Part shown: in pieces, positions 32,263 to 44,249 of the stretch
How positions within the stretch are numbered: the stretch's first letter is position 1
Layout: each line of letters starts with the position of its first letter
Assembly (NCBI GenBank): GCA_012064415.1
Contig: SSNU01000327.1
Location: 213,984 to 277,983 of the forward strand
Source of the DNA: Gyrodactylus bullatarudis
Lineage: Eukaryota; Platyhelminthes; Monogenea; Gyrodactylidea; Gyrodactylidae
Length of the DNA stretch: 64,000 nt
Direction: 5' to 3'
Made by a program: the position numbers and the translations under genes
The notes under the pieces: generated by a model
The model's database searches: none
Told to the model about the DNA's origin: nothing
Seen by the model: the letters and a program-made list of their open reading frames with translations, nothing else

Positions 32263-32625
32263 GAGTTGGGAATCTAGGATTTTTACAAAGAACCTCGATT
32301 TTTTCATCAAGAATATGTTAAAGATTTTTTGAAATCCTACTCATGTTGCCCACTCTTACGATTTGAAGAAAAAAATTTTTCATTGATTTCAAAGTAAGAG
32401 AGTGATCAAAAGTTGATTTTCAGGATCAAAATAAGACAAGAAAGTCAAATAACGCCGCCAAATCGAAATTTGAAAAATGATCATACTTTTTATATAAATA
32501 AGTTTTTTTAGAATTTTTTCTTCAAATGGTAAAAGTGGGCAACATGAGTAGGATTTCAAAAAATCTTTAACATATTCTTGATGAAAAAATCGAGGTTTTC
32601 CCAACTTCATATCAATTGGCTTTAT
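32263..32625. repeat. Inverted repeat of an unnamed dispersed family
   Basis: 32263-32390 and about 32510-32625 are inverted copies with mismatches (shared block TCATCAAGAATATGTTAAAG). Related sequence is at 39355-39480, and weaker matches occur at 18.55 kb. Open frames inside come from the palindrome, not from a gene. Confidence 0.5.
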
Positions 32626-33689
32626 AATAATTCTATTCTCCAATGGAGAATCTTCATGTTTTCTTCTGAGAAATCTTTCAATCTATTCATCGATAGAATT
32701 GCAGTTGTTCTATAAAACCTTGAAAACGTTATTTATTTAGCAATTTTCTATTTAACGAAAAAACAAAGAAATTTTCCAAATCTATTAAGAAATCTTCCGG
32801 AAAGGAATAAAATGGGATGTATGCTTCAATAGAGACTAATGTTTGCTATCATAATAATTCCTTAGATCTAATCTAATGTCTTTTTATCTTCCTTAATGAA
32901 GGTATCCTTTTGATATCTGCAGAGATGAAGAGAAATATTCTCTCTGAGGATGGCACTTGAGATGTTTAACTCGAGATTGTTTAGCATACAATACTTTTGG
33001 AATTCTTACTCAGTAGTTTAACCTTTTGTTTCCAGTTTTTCAGATCAATATGGATTCCCAAAAGTAAAAAAGTCCAGTTAATTTTCAGATCCTCCATTCT
33101 CAAGAATAAAACGTTGAACTACAAGATCAATCGAGAAATTAAATTATTTATAATTAGGTTTCAAAACCGACTATCACGTTAAAGATGTATAAATTATAGG
33201 TCTTGGCCTTCAAAACTTAACTCTAAATAAAACAAGGAATATTTTATAAAATAGTTCAGACAGTTAGTCAAAATTATTATCGAAAGATTTTATTTTACTT
33301 TAAAGTGATTCGAATTAATTGCATAGAAATTACACTGATAAGCTTACAAAAAAATAATAAAATGGCCATCATTAATTCCGATGAACTTTTCAGATCTTTT
33401 TTTATTTTTCCAAATTGTGTTCATTTGATGATAAAACATTTAAACTGGAGGGCTCTTGATTCAAGAGTATTGAGGCATTCATTAAAATTGCCTAAAAAGT
33501 TGCAGTACAGGGCATGATATGAGTGGGAGATGACGATGGGAAATTTCATCAAAAATTTTCCGTGTTTTTCTAAAACATAAACAGCTTCACTAACAATTTC
33601 CAATTTGAGCCCAAACCTTGAAAAAAGATTTCCATTTATGAATTAAACAAGTTATACATTATTTAAAAATAGATTACATTTATCTACGG
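32626..33689. other. Intergenic region without a gene
   Basis: I looked here for the missing N-terminal exons of the receptor and did not find one that I could defend. It is AT-rich with no clear repeat. Confidence 0.35.
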
Positions 33690-33795
33690 GGCTTGAGTGC
33701 TTACCCAACGAGCATTAGGTTTCGACTCTCGGAGAATAGACTTACTGACCATCCCTAATGAGGGTGAAACTATAGTTAGGTTCTCGATTTGGGTG
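33690..33795 (+). mobile_element. Second tRNA-hammerhead relic (family C)
   Basis: A tRNA-like stretch with GAGTGCTTACCC and the B-box-like GGTTTCGACTC (33718-33728) is followed by CTGACCA (33745-33751), a CCCT-AATG-AGGG hairpin and GAAAC. The order and spacing copy the element at 10561-10672. The core has a G8 to C change, so activity is unlikely. An outer stem I helix GAGAAT/GTTCTC can still form. No inverted ends were recognised here. Confidence 0.5.
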
Positions 33796-34339
33796 TGTGA
33801 AATTTAATGTAAGGCTTACATTGTAAGCTTCATTCTGAGTCAGTCATTTGAGGTTTGACTAGAGGTATTATATGATAAACTTTAGCAGAAGTCTTATTAG
33901 AAACAAGCATCCTTCGGCGGTTCTAGATAAGACTGAAAGTTGGATCGTATGATAGCAGAAGATTATTTATCTGGAACTACTTTCATATTTTTGTCAATAA
34001 CAGTCTTAATTTCAGAGATGAATTTTATTGTCTTTCTCAAAGAAATTCGTTTCTGTCAAACCTTTTTATGATATTGTAGTTTCTTTATTGATTTTGAAAA
34101 ATTACTACAGGACACATGTTGTTGAAATACAATAGAATAGTGATCATTGATTACCATTTTTGATGTGGAATCTTCCAACATAATACGAAAAAATTGAATT
34201 TTTATAGAAAACACGAATTTGGATATGCAAAGAAACATGAATATTTCCCAAGTAATAAAATATTTTGTAAAAATTTAATTACTCCATAATTAAAGAGTAG
34301 ATATTATACGTTTCAAATTTTCTTTTTTCAGTTTTATTT
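33796..34339. other. Intergenic region without a gene
   Basis: No feature that I can support. There is a short palindrome AAGCTTACA/TGTAAGCTT near 33812-33830. Confidence 0.35.
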
Positions 34340-35166
34340 TGATTATTGGTATCTTTGGAAATGCCAGACCTCATTCAGTACTCTGTTCCAAAATCTTGTT
34401 TCCCATCCTATTAGGTGCAGTTCCTTTGGATAAATGTTTAGCTATCGGTTAACTTTTTTATGGCGAAATAATTCTTTCATTATCAGGATAACGAGCTTCG
34501 ATATAGTTGTGAATTTCTACTCTTTCTTATTATAAGAATTAGTTTTGACCATAGGTTCGGCGGGAATATGAGTAGTGATTATATAGACTGGTCTTTTATC
34601 CATCCACTTTAGTAGGACTAGGTTCATAGCGAAGATCGTATTTCAGTTTATTCTTTCCGAGATCTTTATCTGATTTGAATTTGATTTTTGGTATCCTGTT
34701 AGATCGTATGATTCCTGTGTATTGGAAACCCTTATTTTTCAACACCAGAGAAGAAGTTATCAGAAAATATTTTATAGTTCTTGTTCTATGGCAAATGTTT
34801 AACAAAGCGAATAACTGCATCTCCTCCTATTCCAAGATCTGATTTTGGAATTTTAGAAGGATCTTGGTATGATTCAAAATAAATATCCTTCAGGACCACA
34901 TCTCGCCCGAAATTTGATCCCCCAAGGATTAGGCTTTCCTTTGATGTACTGACGAATAGGACAAAACTTCCCTTTAGTTGGAATCATGATCTCATCAATA
35001 GAGTTGGATTCCTCAGCACCGCTAATGCAAGAAATTTGGAACATTTCAAGCTTGGTCTTCACGGGTAACTTTCAAGTGGTCAACAAAGTGCAAGTTCTGC
35101 AGAAGCTTTCGATAGCGATTTCGTGTCATATATCTTTGGAAATGCCAGACCTCATTCAGTACTCCA
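34340..35166 (-). pseudogene. piggyBac-type transposase remnant
   Basis: On the minus strand, MTRNRYRKLLQNLHFVDHLK, then NSIDEIMIPTKGK and YIKGKPNPWGIKFRARCGPE match the central piggyBac transposase (the SIDE aspartate is part of its DDD triad). KNKGFQYTGIIRSNRIPK and KSDKDLGK follow downstream. Several stops and frame changes break it. A direct repeat containing GAATGAGGTCTGGCATTTCC (minus strand) bounds both ends (34348-34385 and 35127-35166), suggesting a tandem copy or recombination. Confidence 0.7.
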
Positions 35167-36200
35167 TCAATTATTTTAATGAGTAATACGTGTAAATTAG
35201 ACAATTAGTCGGAGTACCAACTCTGAAAAACATACTAGAAAAGCATAAAAATTCACTTAAATTTTCACTATACAATCAAGGGATTACAAATTCCACATCA
35301 AAAATGGGGGTCATCAAGCAAAACTCTGTTTTATGAATCCCTCAATGAGCCAGTAAAAATCTCTGAGAGATCTTATTTATCAGATACTGCCTCTAGAAGC
35401 TCTCTAAAACTCTCTTGAAACTATCAAATATGCATCATCTACTGCCTCTTTTTATAGCAAACGATAACCTCCTCAATTGTCTAGATAATAATCTAAGATC
35501 TGGAATTGGTTTTGCAATACTCCTACACTCAATATTGTCATTAAGAGCGCGCAATAACTCTATCAATTTATCCCAGAAAACCATAACTATTTTTGTAATC
35601 TTTAAAAATAAATGTTGAAGTAAATAGAAAATGTAATGTATATGTAAATCATCATATTGTTTTTTTTAGTTTATAACAAGATCAAATTGGTCATAGAGTT
35701 TGAGATTATTGATTCACTCGAGTCTACCCACACCACTAATTCTCCTCTTTTTCCACCTACATTACCCCCTAATATTCTATGTATAAGCTCTTTTTTTCCT
35801 GAGATAATTGTGATCAAATAATGTGTGTGTACTCCCTAAGATCTGTATGTTGATTTCATTTTTATTTTTCATCTCTTCCTCCAAATACCACTAGTACATC
35901 CCTTTTCTTGTATTTATCTATTCTTCTCCACTCGTCTCTTAGGGAACCGCCAACTTTTCCTTTCTTGTAAGTAACATCTACAATAGATAAATTTGATTAC
36001 GCAAAGTAACTTATTCAAGTGGGAAATTTTGTATTTTATTTTTTAACTTGCCCCAAATTTCTCTATGGCTTCCTTCTCATCTCTCTGATGATGTCGAAAA
36101 AAGAGTTAACGATTGAAGTGAAATGGGGAGTACACTCTACAGTGTAGCACAGAGGAGAGAGAAAAAGGAGACAGGAAAAATGCAAAGAAAATGATGATGG

Positions 36201-36241
<41 letters not shown>

Positions 36242-36689
36242 TAGAAGAAAGGCACAGTTCCCCTTTGGTGAGAATAAAAATGTCTTTTGTAAAATATAAT
36301 AATATGGGGATATGAGGTAATATTACGCCTCGTTTGAGAAGTAGTAGAAAACTTGAAAATAAACACCCTTTAGTATGTCAACTTTCATTTAGATAAAGTT
36401 TAAATCTTAAAACCTATTCTGTTCTGCAAGGGAAGAGATTTTGAGGATTTATTTGAGAAATCACAGAGAATATCGATTTCTAATGAATAAAAGAGAGCAG
36501 AAAACAATTTCTTGACAATGTTTATCCAAGGAGGGAAATTTGATCTTTCCTGCCTTTGTTTGGTATCTAAAAGACTTTTTTGAAAACTTCAAGAGAACTT
36601 TTGTCAAAAAATTTGTAATTCAGAAATACCATTCTTGTGGGGAAATTTTTGCATCAGAGAGAATAGTGCGATAACCGGCGTAAGAGATT
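35167..36689. repeat. Intergenic region with GAT microsatellite
   Basis: About 14-15 GAT/ATG units lie at 36191-36241. CT-rich and TG-rich low-complexity stretches occur around 35700-35950. No gene seen; the minus-strand poly-isoleucine frame at 36106-36366 is the microsatellite read as protein. Confidence 0.6.
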
Positions 36690-37000
36690 AAAATTTTCAT
36701 AAATATAAGTAAAAGTAGACCATTTTTCAAAGTCTCTACCAGAGGTTTTGGTAATGAGATAGTCAAGTACCTTTTTCAGTGGATAAGATGCTTGTAAACT
36801 GAAATGTATTCAATTTTTTATCTATTGATTCAGATCTGAAAAAATCATAGAAAATTAAATAAACCTTGAAATACATGGAATTAACCATCTGCTAGATCAA
36901 TAATTTATGAAAAATTTTAAGGTTTATTGAATTTTGAATGGTTTTTTTAGATCTGAACCAATAGAAATACTAAGGTTTTTGAGTTCAGTTCACAAGCGTC
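36690..37000. repeat. Fold-back copy of the family B repeat
   Basis: A minus-oriented copy (36690-36860) including the hammerhead-like part is followed by a plus-oriented partial copy (about 36930-36998, block AGATCTGAACCAATAGAAAT). The same unit occurs once in plus orientation at 56220-56390. Confidence 0.55.
36728..36805 (-). ncRNA. Hammerhead-like family B, decayed copy
   Basis: On the minus strand CCACTGAAAAAGGTACTTG, later ATTACCAAAACC and TCTGGTAGAGAC line up with the copy at 56300-56356. The boxes are CTGAAAA and CAAAA, both damaged. It preserves GGTACT in stem II, which helps to rebuild the family's original stem II. Confidence 0.45.
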
Positions 37001-37539
37001 CACTGGTGTTCTTAGTTTACACTTTTTATTTTTACATCTATCAAAAAAATTCGAAAAATTCAGGAAAAATCCAGTTTACTGATAACACTTCTATTGAGAA
37101 TTCTCAAAATGTGCCTATGCATGAAGAGAATCAATGATTACAGATTTGGGAGAAATTCGAGAACGAAATTTCAAAAGTGTAATACATTTGGGTAACAATG
37201 TTCCATGCCTTAATCCAAAAAATTGATGTTTTAACCGAGAAAAATACATTTTTGAAAAACAAAATAAAAAATTTTATGTTTTTATTTATAAAAATCCCAT
37301 TTTCCCTAAAATCATGAGTTAACTTTCTAGGAATTTCTTTCAAAATATGAAAAAAGACTAAGGTTTTACTAAAGAAACTTTTTTTAATGTTGCAAAATCT
37401 ATTTTAAAATCATAATTTTGTCAATTCTCGTTGTAAAATTCATTGTAAAAATCTTGTCATTTTCAATTGAAAATTTGTATATCAGAATAAACTCGAAAAC
37501 GTATGGTTTTATAATACGTTTTTTTGCTGAAGAATTCTC
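37001..37539. other. Intergenic region without a gene
   Basis: AT-rich; short open frames only. Confidence 0.35.
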
Positions 37540-38525
37540 TATAATTGGTTGGTCGTACATAGATTCGGATCTAAAGATATCCAAACTTATATTATTTCAC
37601 TAAAATTTATTTTCATCGAAAAATAGCTTTTTCCCAAGTTTGGTGACGGAGTAGGGGGTCTTTTTGTCGCCTACAAAACAAACAAATAACAAGCCTAGTG
37701 ACCATCTGGATGTACTTACACTGTGTGTGTTACTCATTACACTATACTCTTCTAAACATCCTAACTTTCCCCACCCTTTCGGAAATCTTATTCTAAAAAC
37801 CTTTACACTTTTTTTAGTCTATACCTTCCAAAGTGGAGTCTAAATAGACTGTCTAAGTCAAGACTATCATTTATCAACTGGGTTATTACCATATTTTAAA
37901 AAGTATCTTCGACCAGTTTTGTTAGAATAGTGACTGATCTAATAAACAATGTTGCCTTAACCATAATTTTTGATGAGGAAAATAGAGTTCAAGATAAAAG
38001 GAGTAAATGTTTATTGGGAAAAATTGACGATTTCAAAAAAGTTCATCAAAATGACGTTAGGACTGATTTCAAAGAGGCTGGTCCATTCGAAAGTCATCCG
38101 GGAAGGCTAAACACTGCTTGAATATAGAATAGAGAGATACACAAGAATGGCTCAAAGCTCACCAGTATGATCAAGAAAATTTCAAAGGTGAGAAAAAGAC
38201 ACTCCCTACCCTCCTCATCAAGTAATTTAGACTCCACTTTGGAAGGTATAGACTAAAAAAAGTGTAAAGGTTTTTAGAATAAGATTTCCGAAAGGGTGGG
38301 GAAAGTTAGGATGTTTAGAAGAGTATAGTGTAATGAGTAACACACACAGTGTAAGTACATCCAGATAGTCACTAGGCTTGTTATTTGTTTGTTTTGGAGG
38401 CGACAAAAAGACCCCCTACTCCGTTACCAAACTTGGGAAAAAGCTATTTTTCGATGAAAATAAATTTTAGTGAAATAATATAAGTTTGGATATCTTTAGA
38501 TCCGAATCTATGTACGACCAACCAA
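37540..38525. mobile_element. Large inverted-repeat element with arms of about 300 bp
   Basis: 37540-37848 and 38225-38525 are inverted copies with very few differences. The loop (37849-38224) holds a 63-codon frame (37930-38121) with no recognisable motif. The outer part of the right arm and its flank recur at 20465-20712, so this is a dispersed family. No target duplication was found. Confidence 0.6.
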
Positions 38526-41237
38526 TTCTTCAGCAAAAGAAGCTCTTTCGAATGAATGTTGGTAGAATCAAAGTTATTATTTTTTCTCAGAAAATTTAAG
38601 GTTTATACAGAAACCCTACTCATAAGTATGATGATGATTTCGAAAACTAAATTAAAAAGGGGCAGAGGGAAGAGGGTAATTTTTGGTTCATAAGTCACAG
38701 GTCTAACTGTACTTGGTTTTCAAATATCTTTAAAATGAGATTGGTGGGCTGGGAAAAGTTTTAAAATTAGGCTTTCTCTAGTACACATTTATGCTTCTCA
38801 TATTGGATTAGAAAAAAAAGACATTTTTCACTGTATCTCATGCTTGCCATAACTCTTATTTATTTCATAAGACAGGGAATAATACGCTGTCAGGGAGATT
38901 TATTTTTACAAACTGTTTTCTTTCACTTACTCTCCCACTCTCTCTGTATGTATGAGGATCGTTGAAAAGAGAGGAATGAGATTGAGAACTATAAATGATC
39001 ACATTCACCAATATCATAGACAGACAGAAGATAAATTGCGCCTTTATTAATAAAAAAAGACACTGAGAGAACACGGAGTAATATCTATGGAAAAGCAATA
39101 TTTCTACAAGAAATATGCAAGAGTCTCTAGATAAGAGAAAGGAATCACGAACATTTTTAAGTTTGTACAAATTCAGCTTACTCTTCGTTACATCTTATTC
39201 ACGTTTACAGTATTAAGGAGTAGGAGTAGGGATAAGGAAGATGAAATTGAGAGTAGGCAAAAATATCTGAGAGACTCAAATGTCCCGAGAGAGAGTTATG
39301 ATTGTTATAACCCCTTGCAACCGGACCAGGTTTTCAATGATATCAAAATAAAGTTGGTTCATATGAAGTTGGGAATCTATGATTTTTACGAATATCCCGA
39401 TTTTTTTCATCAAGAATTCATAATACGTGTCAAAAGATTTTTGGAATCCTTTTCATTTTACCATTCTGAAAAAAAGTTATTTTTAAGAGATTTTTCAAAT
39501 TTCGGTCTGACCGCAAATTCCCATTTTTATAGATTTGAAGGTGAGAGGGGAATAAAAAGAAGTACTGGTATTTCAGGATCAGAGGTTATACATTAGAATG
39601 TTTGTGTTTTTCTTGTAGAATTATTTTATCGAAAGATTTAAATCTTGACAAATTCAATCAATAAAGAGTCTGTTGAGACTGAAAGCATCTCCCAGTCTAG
39701 AGGAAGAAGTAAACACATGATTTATTTAAGCATCATTGCGAAAAAATAGTTGTGATAGTCCTACTCTCATCATGTCCATTAATTAAACATGACATTAAAA
39801 ATTGTTGTTTTCTTGTATTTTCTCTTCATAAAAATTTGTACTTGTAAGAATTTATAACAGACAAACGAAATTAAATAATGGGGAATTTTATACAATAAAC
39901 TGAAGAAGAAGATGATGATGACGATGTTGTTTGTATATCAATAACCATAAATTGTTTGTTTTCTCTCCTCAATTCAACAAGGAAATTTTATTTTCAATCT
40001 TCCCTCCACCCCATACTACCCTGGTCCTGTTTTGAAGAGTATCATAACACACACGCACGCAGGCACATAGACTCAAAGTGTTTCTGATACACACACACTG
40101 CATTCAAAAAGTTAGAATTTGTTCTTTTTATCTGTCGAGTATACACACACACAGTGTCCTAAAACATCCAAAAAATTAACTTTTCAACATTTGCTCTCGT
40201 TCACTGTATCATCAGAAGGAGGTATTTAATATGTTTAATCTTTCTATTATCTTTTAAATAGCAAGAAGGGAGGACGATGAATAGACGATGTCATTTTTAA
40301 ATCGATTTCAATAGCATAAATTCATCAAGAAGCTAGTTAAATTTCTCTAGTGGTTTTCTATATTTAACCTAACCCATGAGAGATTTCTTATCAAGTCTTG
40401 AGCAACAGAAATCTCGAAAAAATTAATCAGACAAAATGGTTTTTTTACTCTGCTAAAATAATAAGATTAGTTCATGACTTTTTGACTGCCCAATTCGTAG
40501 AAACGATAAATCGAGAATGACTCACTTTCTAGTTTGACACATGAGACCACTTGTAGAAAAAGGCTGAAGCATAAATTTCCAAGTACAATCAACATATTCC
40601 TTCAAATAAAGTCTGGCCAATTAGATCATCCGCTCATTTCACCTTGAACTTGTTGCTAGTCAATGAACATATTTTTTTTCTCAGGGTCGAAACTGTTCCA
40701 AAATGCTCTATGCTGTCTCTATCTCGGTCTTCCTTGGCCTTTAATTTAGGATGAGAGGGGAATTTTATCTGGGCAGAGATAAATCTGTCGTTTTCCAGTG
40801 TGTTTTTTATTATTCAATATACACTTGAAAGATATTTGTTGTTTCAAAACTAAAATTGATCAATTGAGAGTAGCATTGGGGAATGCTGACTTGTGATTGG
40901 CCGAGATGATCATTGGAAATTCTCTCAACCAATCAGGGCTGACTAGAGCATTTAATTTTTCTCAATTCTAGTAAATACATACATCCCTTCTCTGCCCCCT
41001 AAAATATATACCATTTCATCCTTTTATCCTGTGTGAGCTTTTTTCCCTAAGATGTACACAATGTACTTTACTAATATAATAGAGGATACACGCTAAAACT
41101 GTCTCCTTGATCTGATATACAAGCATACAGATATTCTATTCCTTTTTAGAGTTATCCATGGAAAATGCTGAGTCAAAAAAATTAAAATTTTTATCAGTAA
41201 AAATTTGCATATTTACACAGTCAAGTCCAAGTTAGAT
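38526..41237. other. Intergenic region without a gene
   Basis: It contains the tail of the dispersed repeat up to 38710, a weak copy of the unnamed repeat at 39355-39480, and CA/CT microsatellites near 40050-40160. No coding region is supported. Confidence 0.4.
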
Positions 41238-41300
41238 CGACCATTACAGATCTTCCAGACGTTTCGGTACCTTATTCAGTCGATGAGAACAACCGATCAG
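41238..41300 (-). ncRNA. Hammerhead-like family B, short-stem copy
   Basis: On the minus strand it reads CGACTGAATAAGGTACCGAAACGTCTGG in pieces: first box CTGAATA (one change at G8), a minimal GGTACC between the boxes, then GAAA and CGTC. Stem I outer pairing GATC/GATC differs from the copy at 56.3 kb. Probably inactive because of the G8 change. Confidence 0.45.
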
Positions 41301-41855
41301 TTCCGAAATAGCTGGAAGAGGCTTTTGAATTGTTTTTGTGTTGTTAAAGATACTTTTGAGCGTTAAATATTGTCAATTACAAAAAAACGAGTTTTGATTG
41401 TGAGAGACATTTCTTTTAGATGATGGAAATAATGTTTACATGAAGAATGATTTAATCTGTCAAACTATTCAAAATAATACAAAATTTGCAAAGAGTAAAC
41501 AGAGCTCGTCTAAATAATAATAAAAAAAGTCAAGTTTCACCTCAAATACCTGGATTCAACAATCAAGAGACCAAGAGTGAATAATCTCACGAGAAATTTT
41601 ATTCTAATCAAACTTTGAGTAAAAGGACATGTTTGAGAGAGAATTAACAACTCCATAGAGAGAAAAATGATAGATAAGATTTTTTTTCAATATAAAATAA
41701 CAAATTGCGTGTGTATAAAAGAGAAAGTGTTTAGATAAATCATTGTGTCACATGTATATAGATTTGTACATGAAAATTCACTTGGATCATCATAATGTAT
41801 ACTTTATCTTCATGTTGTACAATGATGTAAATGATAGACTTGATCGTTAGAAAAA
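41301..41855. other. Region downstream of the MFSD2-like gene
   Basis: No coding region; it probably includes the 3' UTR of the minus-strand gene. Confidence 0.35.
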
Positions 41856-44097
41856 TTATTTTGTCTCTGGTTTTTCGTTTTCTAAGAGAACTTGTTTGCT
41901 GGGATCAATTGAAGGATCATCATCCCTTGACGTTATACTTTCAACATCCTTTTCAACACTAAATAAATAGATTTTTTTGTTATTTCCTCAAGCAATTAAT
42001 TAACACTAAAATTTTAAGTTTACTCTTTTGCATTACAGTCTGAATGAACAGTTACTTAAAATACTTGATTTAAAAATTTATCAAAAAGTTTAACAACTAG
42101 CGACTGTGATTATTGTAAAAGAGCTGTGAACTTTTTGATCGATATCTTTCTTATTAATTTTAGAGGCTCCTGGACTAAAATAATACTTGATGCAGATTCA
42201 GAACTAGAAGTTTGAACATAAACGATAAAATCCAGACAATAGTTTTGTGAAAGTGAAAAACGAATGGCCGAATGAAAGTTTTAATAACTAAATTAATCTA
42301 ATACTAGTATTAAGAAAAAAGTTACTATCAGCACAGGTTTTGTAAATTTTAATCGTAAAATCAAAAAAACTTACAACACGGCATTGGATCCAAGATTCTT
42401 TGGGTATAAACATAGGAATACTAGTGAAAGACACAGGAATAACATGGCCACTGGACCAGTTACATAGCGAAGGACTTTGCCAACATTTTCAGGCATATCA
42501 CACAGTCTATCTTTATCATATCCAGCATATCTAAAAACATAAATTAACGTAATTAAAATGTACTTGAAATAGAGTTTGAAACTAACTGAAGAGATAAACT
42601 ACTAATGGACATTGAAACTCCGACTGACAACTTGGTAAAAAATACAAAATAGGAATAAAACACTGGACAATTATCAAAGCCTTTAACAAGTTCAAAATTG
42701 GCAACAGTATCTGGTAGCATGGACCATGGTAGGAGAAAGATGAAGCCAATACTTATTCCCGTTACAACCCATGTTCCATAAAACAAGTATATATTGACAT
42801 CCCTGGGCATAAAGACAGTCCAAGCCAGAATAGGTAACATCATCTTTTGGGTTAACAAGAGAACTTTATGAAATTTTTGTTAACATCATCAATATTGATA
42901 AATAAATCTTGGCTAAATACCACTATGGAGGCACCAATTTCTATTTCAACTTGGGTTAAATTATTTAACGTATCTTGACTAATTTCAGGACGAAAATCAA
43001 TTAAAATTATGGAAATCTGACTAAGAACTTACACAAATTGCAAGAATATAGGTGATTTTTTTTCCAATTCTCTGCATAACAAAATGAGCTATTGGCAAGA
43101 ATAACACAGAGACTACCATGACAGTTAAAAGAGATTTTTCAACTCTTTCCGGTGTTTTCATGGAATGAGTGAGAAAGAGTTGAAAGTTTATCTGGGTCAG
43201 TTGAATTCCCATTGAACAAAATAGATGCGTTAGCATGAGAAGATAAAAAGGCTTGAAACTGAGAGCAGCCTTCACATGAGACATGTAATTTTTATTCATG
43301 GTTTTCTCGGCAGATCCATTGTTGAAATTGGAATTTTTCTTTTCCTGAGTTACACAACCACAAATTAATCCTGATATCAAGGCTATTGCAGCAATTGATG
43401 TGGCTCCATAAAGATAATTGTCTTGCTGTATGTATGAAGTTTATACACTTTAATACGAAAATTTAATAGGAAATTACTCACTTCAGCTTGAACTAATGCA
43501 GGGTCGTTCACTGATATAGAATTGTTGAATGCTTCCTTACAAAGATTTGCCCGTCGATTCTTATGGGCAAAAGTCGAAAATATTAAAAGACCAACAAGTG
43601 TCATTGTAGCTTCGTTTAACATTCTAGCTGTAGAGAGTCTATCGATTTCTTTAGGTTTAACGGTCATACGCATAATAAGCGAAGTATAAGGCACATGATA
43701 GGCCTTGAAATTGAATTAAAATGTTTATGAAACTCACAGTTAGAACAGCTGTAAAGATCAGTAACATAACATAATAATAAATTTTATAACCGAGATTGCC
43801 AACGAAAAATAGAACAAATGTAATTGATACAAGAGGACAGCTTAACAGGAGCCAAAATCTGATACTCTGAGAGTAGTTTCTTGTTCTCAAAACGAAGTAT
43901 CCAATGATCGGATCTGTCAAAGCGTCCCAGACACGCTGTGAGAGAACGAGAAATGACACAAACCATGGCTCTTTCTTCAATACTTCTAAGATGTATAGCT
44001 GAAGAAAAAAATTCAACGAATTAGTGAGTAGAGGACTCGGACTACTTCCTATACCATAGGCAATTATCTGAAGGTAAGACAAGCGTTTTTCAGTCAT
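41856..44097 (-). CDS. MFSD2-type sodium-dependent lysophospholipid symporter
   Basis: This is a 12-helix major facilitator of the glycoside-pentoside-hexuronide:cation branch; vertebrate MFSD2A imports lysophosphatidylcholine with sodium. Exons: 44097-43738, 43703-43482, 43425-43033, 42843-42587, 42530-42375 and 41958-41856, about 495 residues. Family motifs: YGIGSSPSPLLTNSLNFFLQLY, QRVWDALTDPIIGYFVLRT (the RxWDAxxDPxxG signature with cation-binding Asp), AYHVPYTSLIM, FLLPWSMLPDTVANFE and FYSYFVFFTKLSVGVSMSIS. The C-terminal tail is short and charged. The first intron is only 34 nt. I chose the ATG at 44097 because homology starts there; an upstream in-frame ATG would add about 25 residues. 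It is divergent from DOCK, with starts about 150 bp apart. Confidence 0.9.
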
Positions 44098-44249
44098 AAA
44101 ATTAAAAAATAAATTTGTACATGTGTAGCATTTAAACAAAATATATTTTACTTGCGTAAATAACTTAAACAAAAGTTTAACAAAATTAAATTTAATAATT
44201 TTAGTGGGAAATAAATGAACTGAAAACTGCTATAGAAAATTCTTGTAAA
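44098..44249. promoter_or_regulatory. Shared upstream region of the MFSD2-like and DOCK genes
   Basis: About 150 bp separate the proposed start codons of two divergent genes. No core element is obvious. The status depends on the DOCK first exon, which is tentative. Confidence 0.35.

Noticed and set aside
32389..32643. Open frames in the inverted repeat, similar to a frame at 39315-39596
   Set aside because: They mirror the dispersed palindromic repeat and are interrupted in every copy.
35700..35760. SH3 exon of DOCK or missing receptor exon in the 32-41 kb region
   Set aside because: Searched by eye for suitable peptides with splice sites and found none.
36106..36366. Minus-strand open frame with a long isoleucine run
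   Set aside because: It is the GAT microsatellite translated; no gene evidence.
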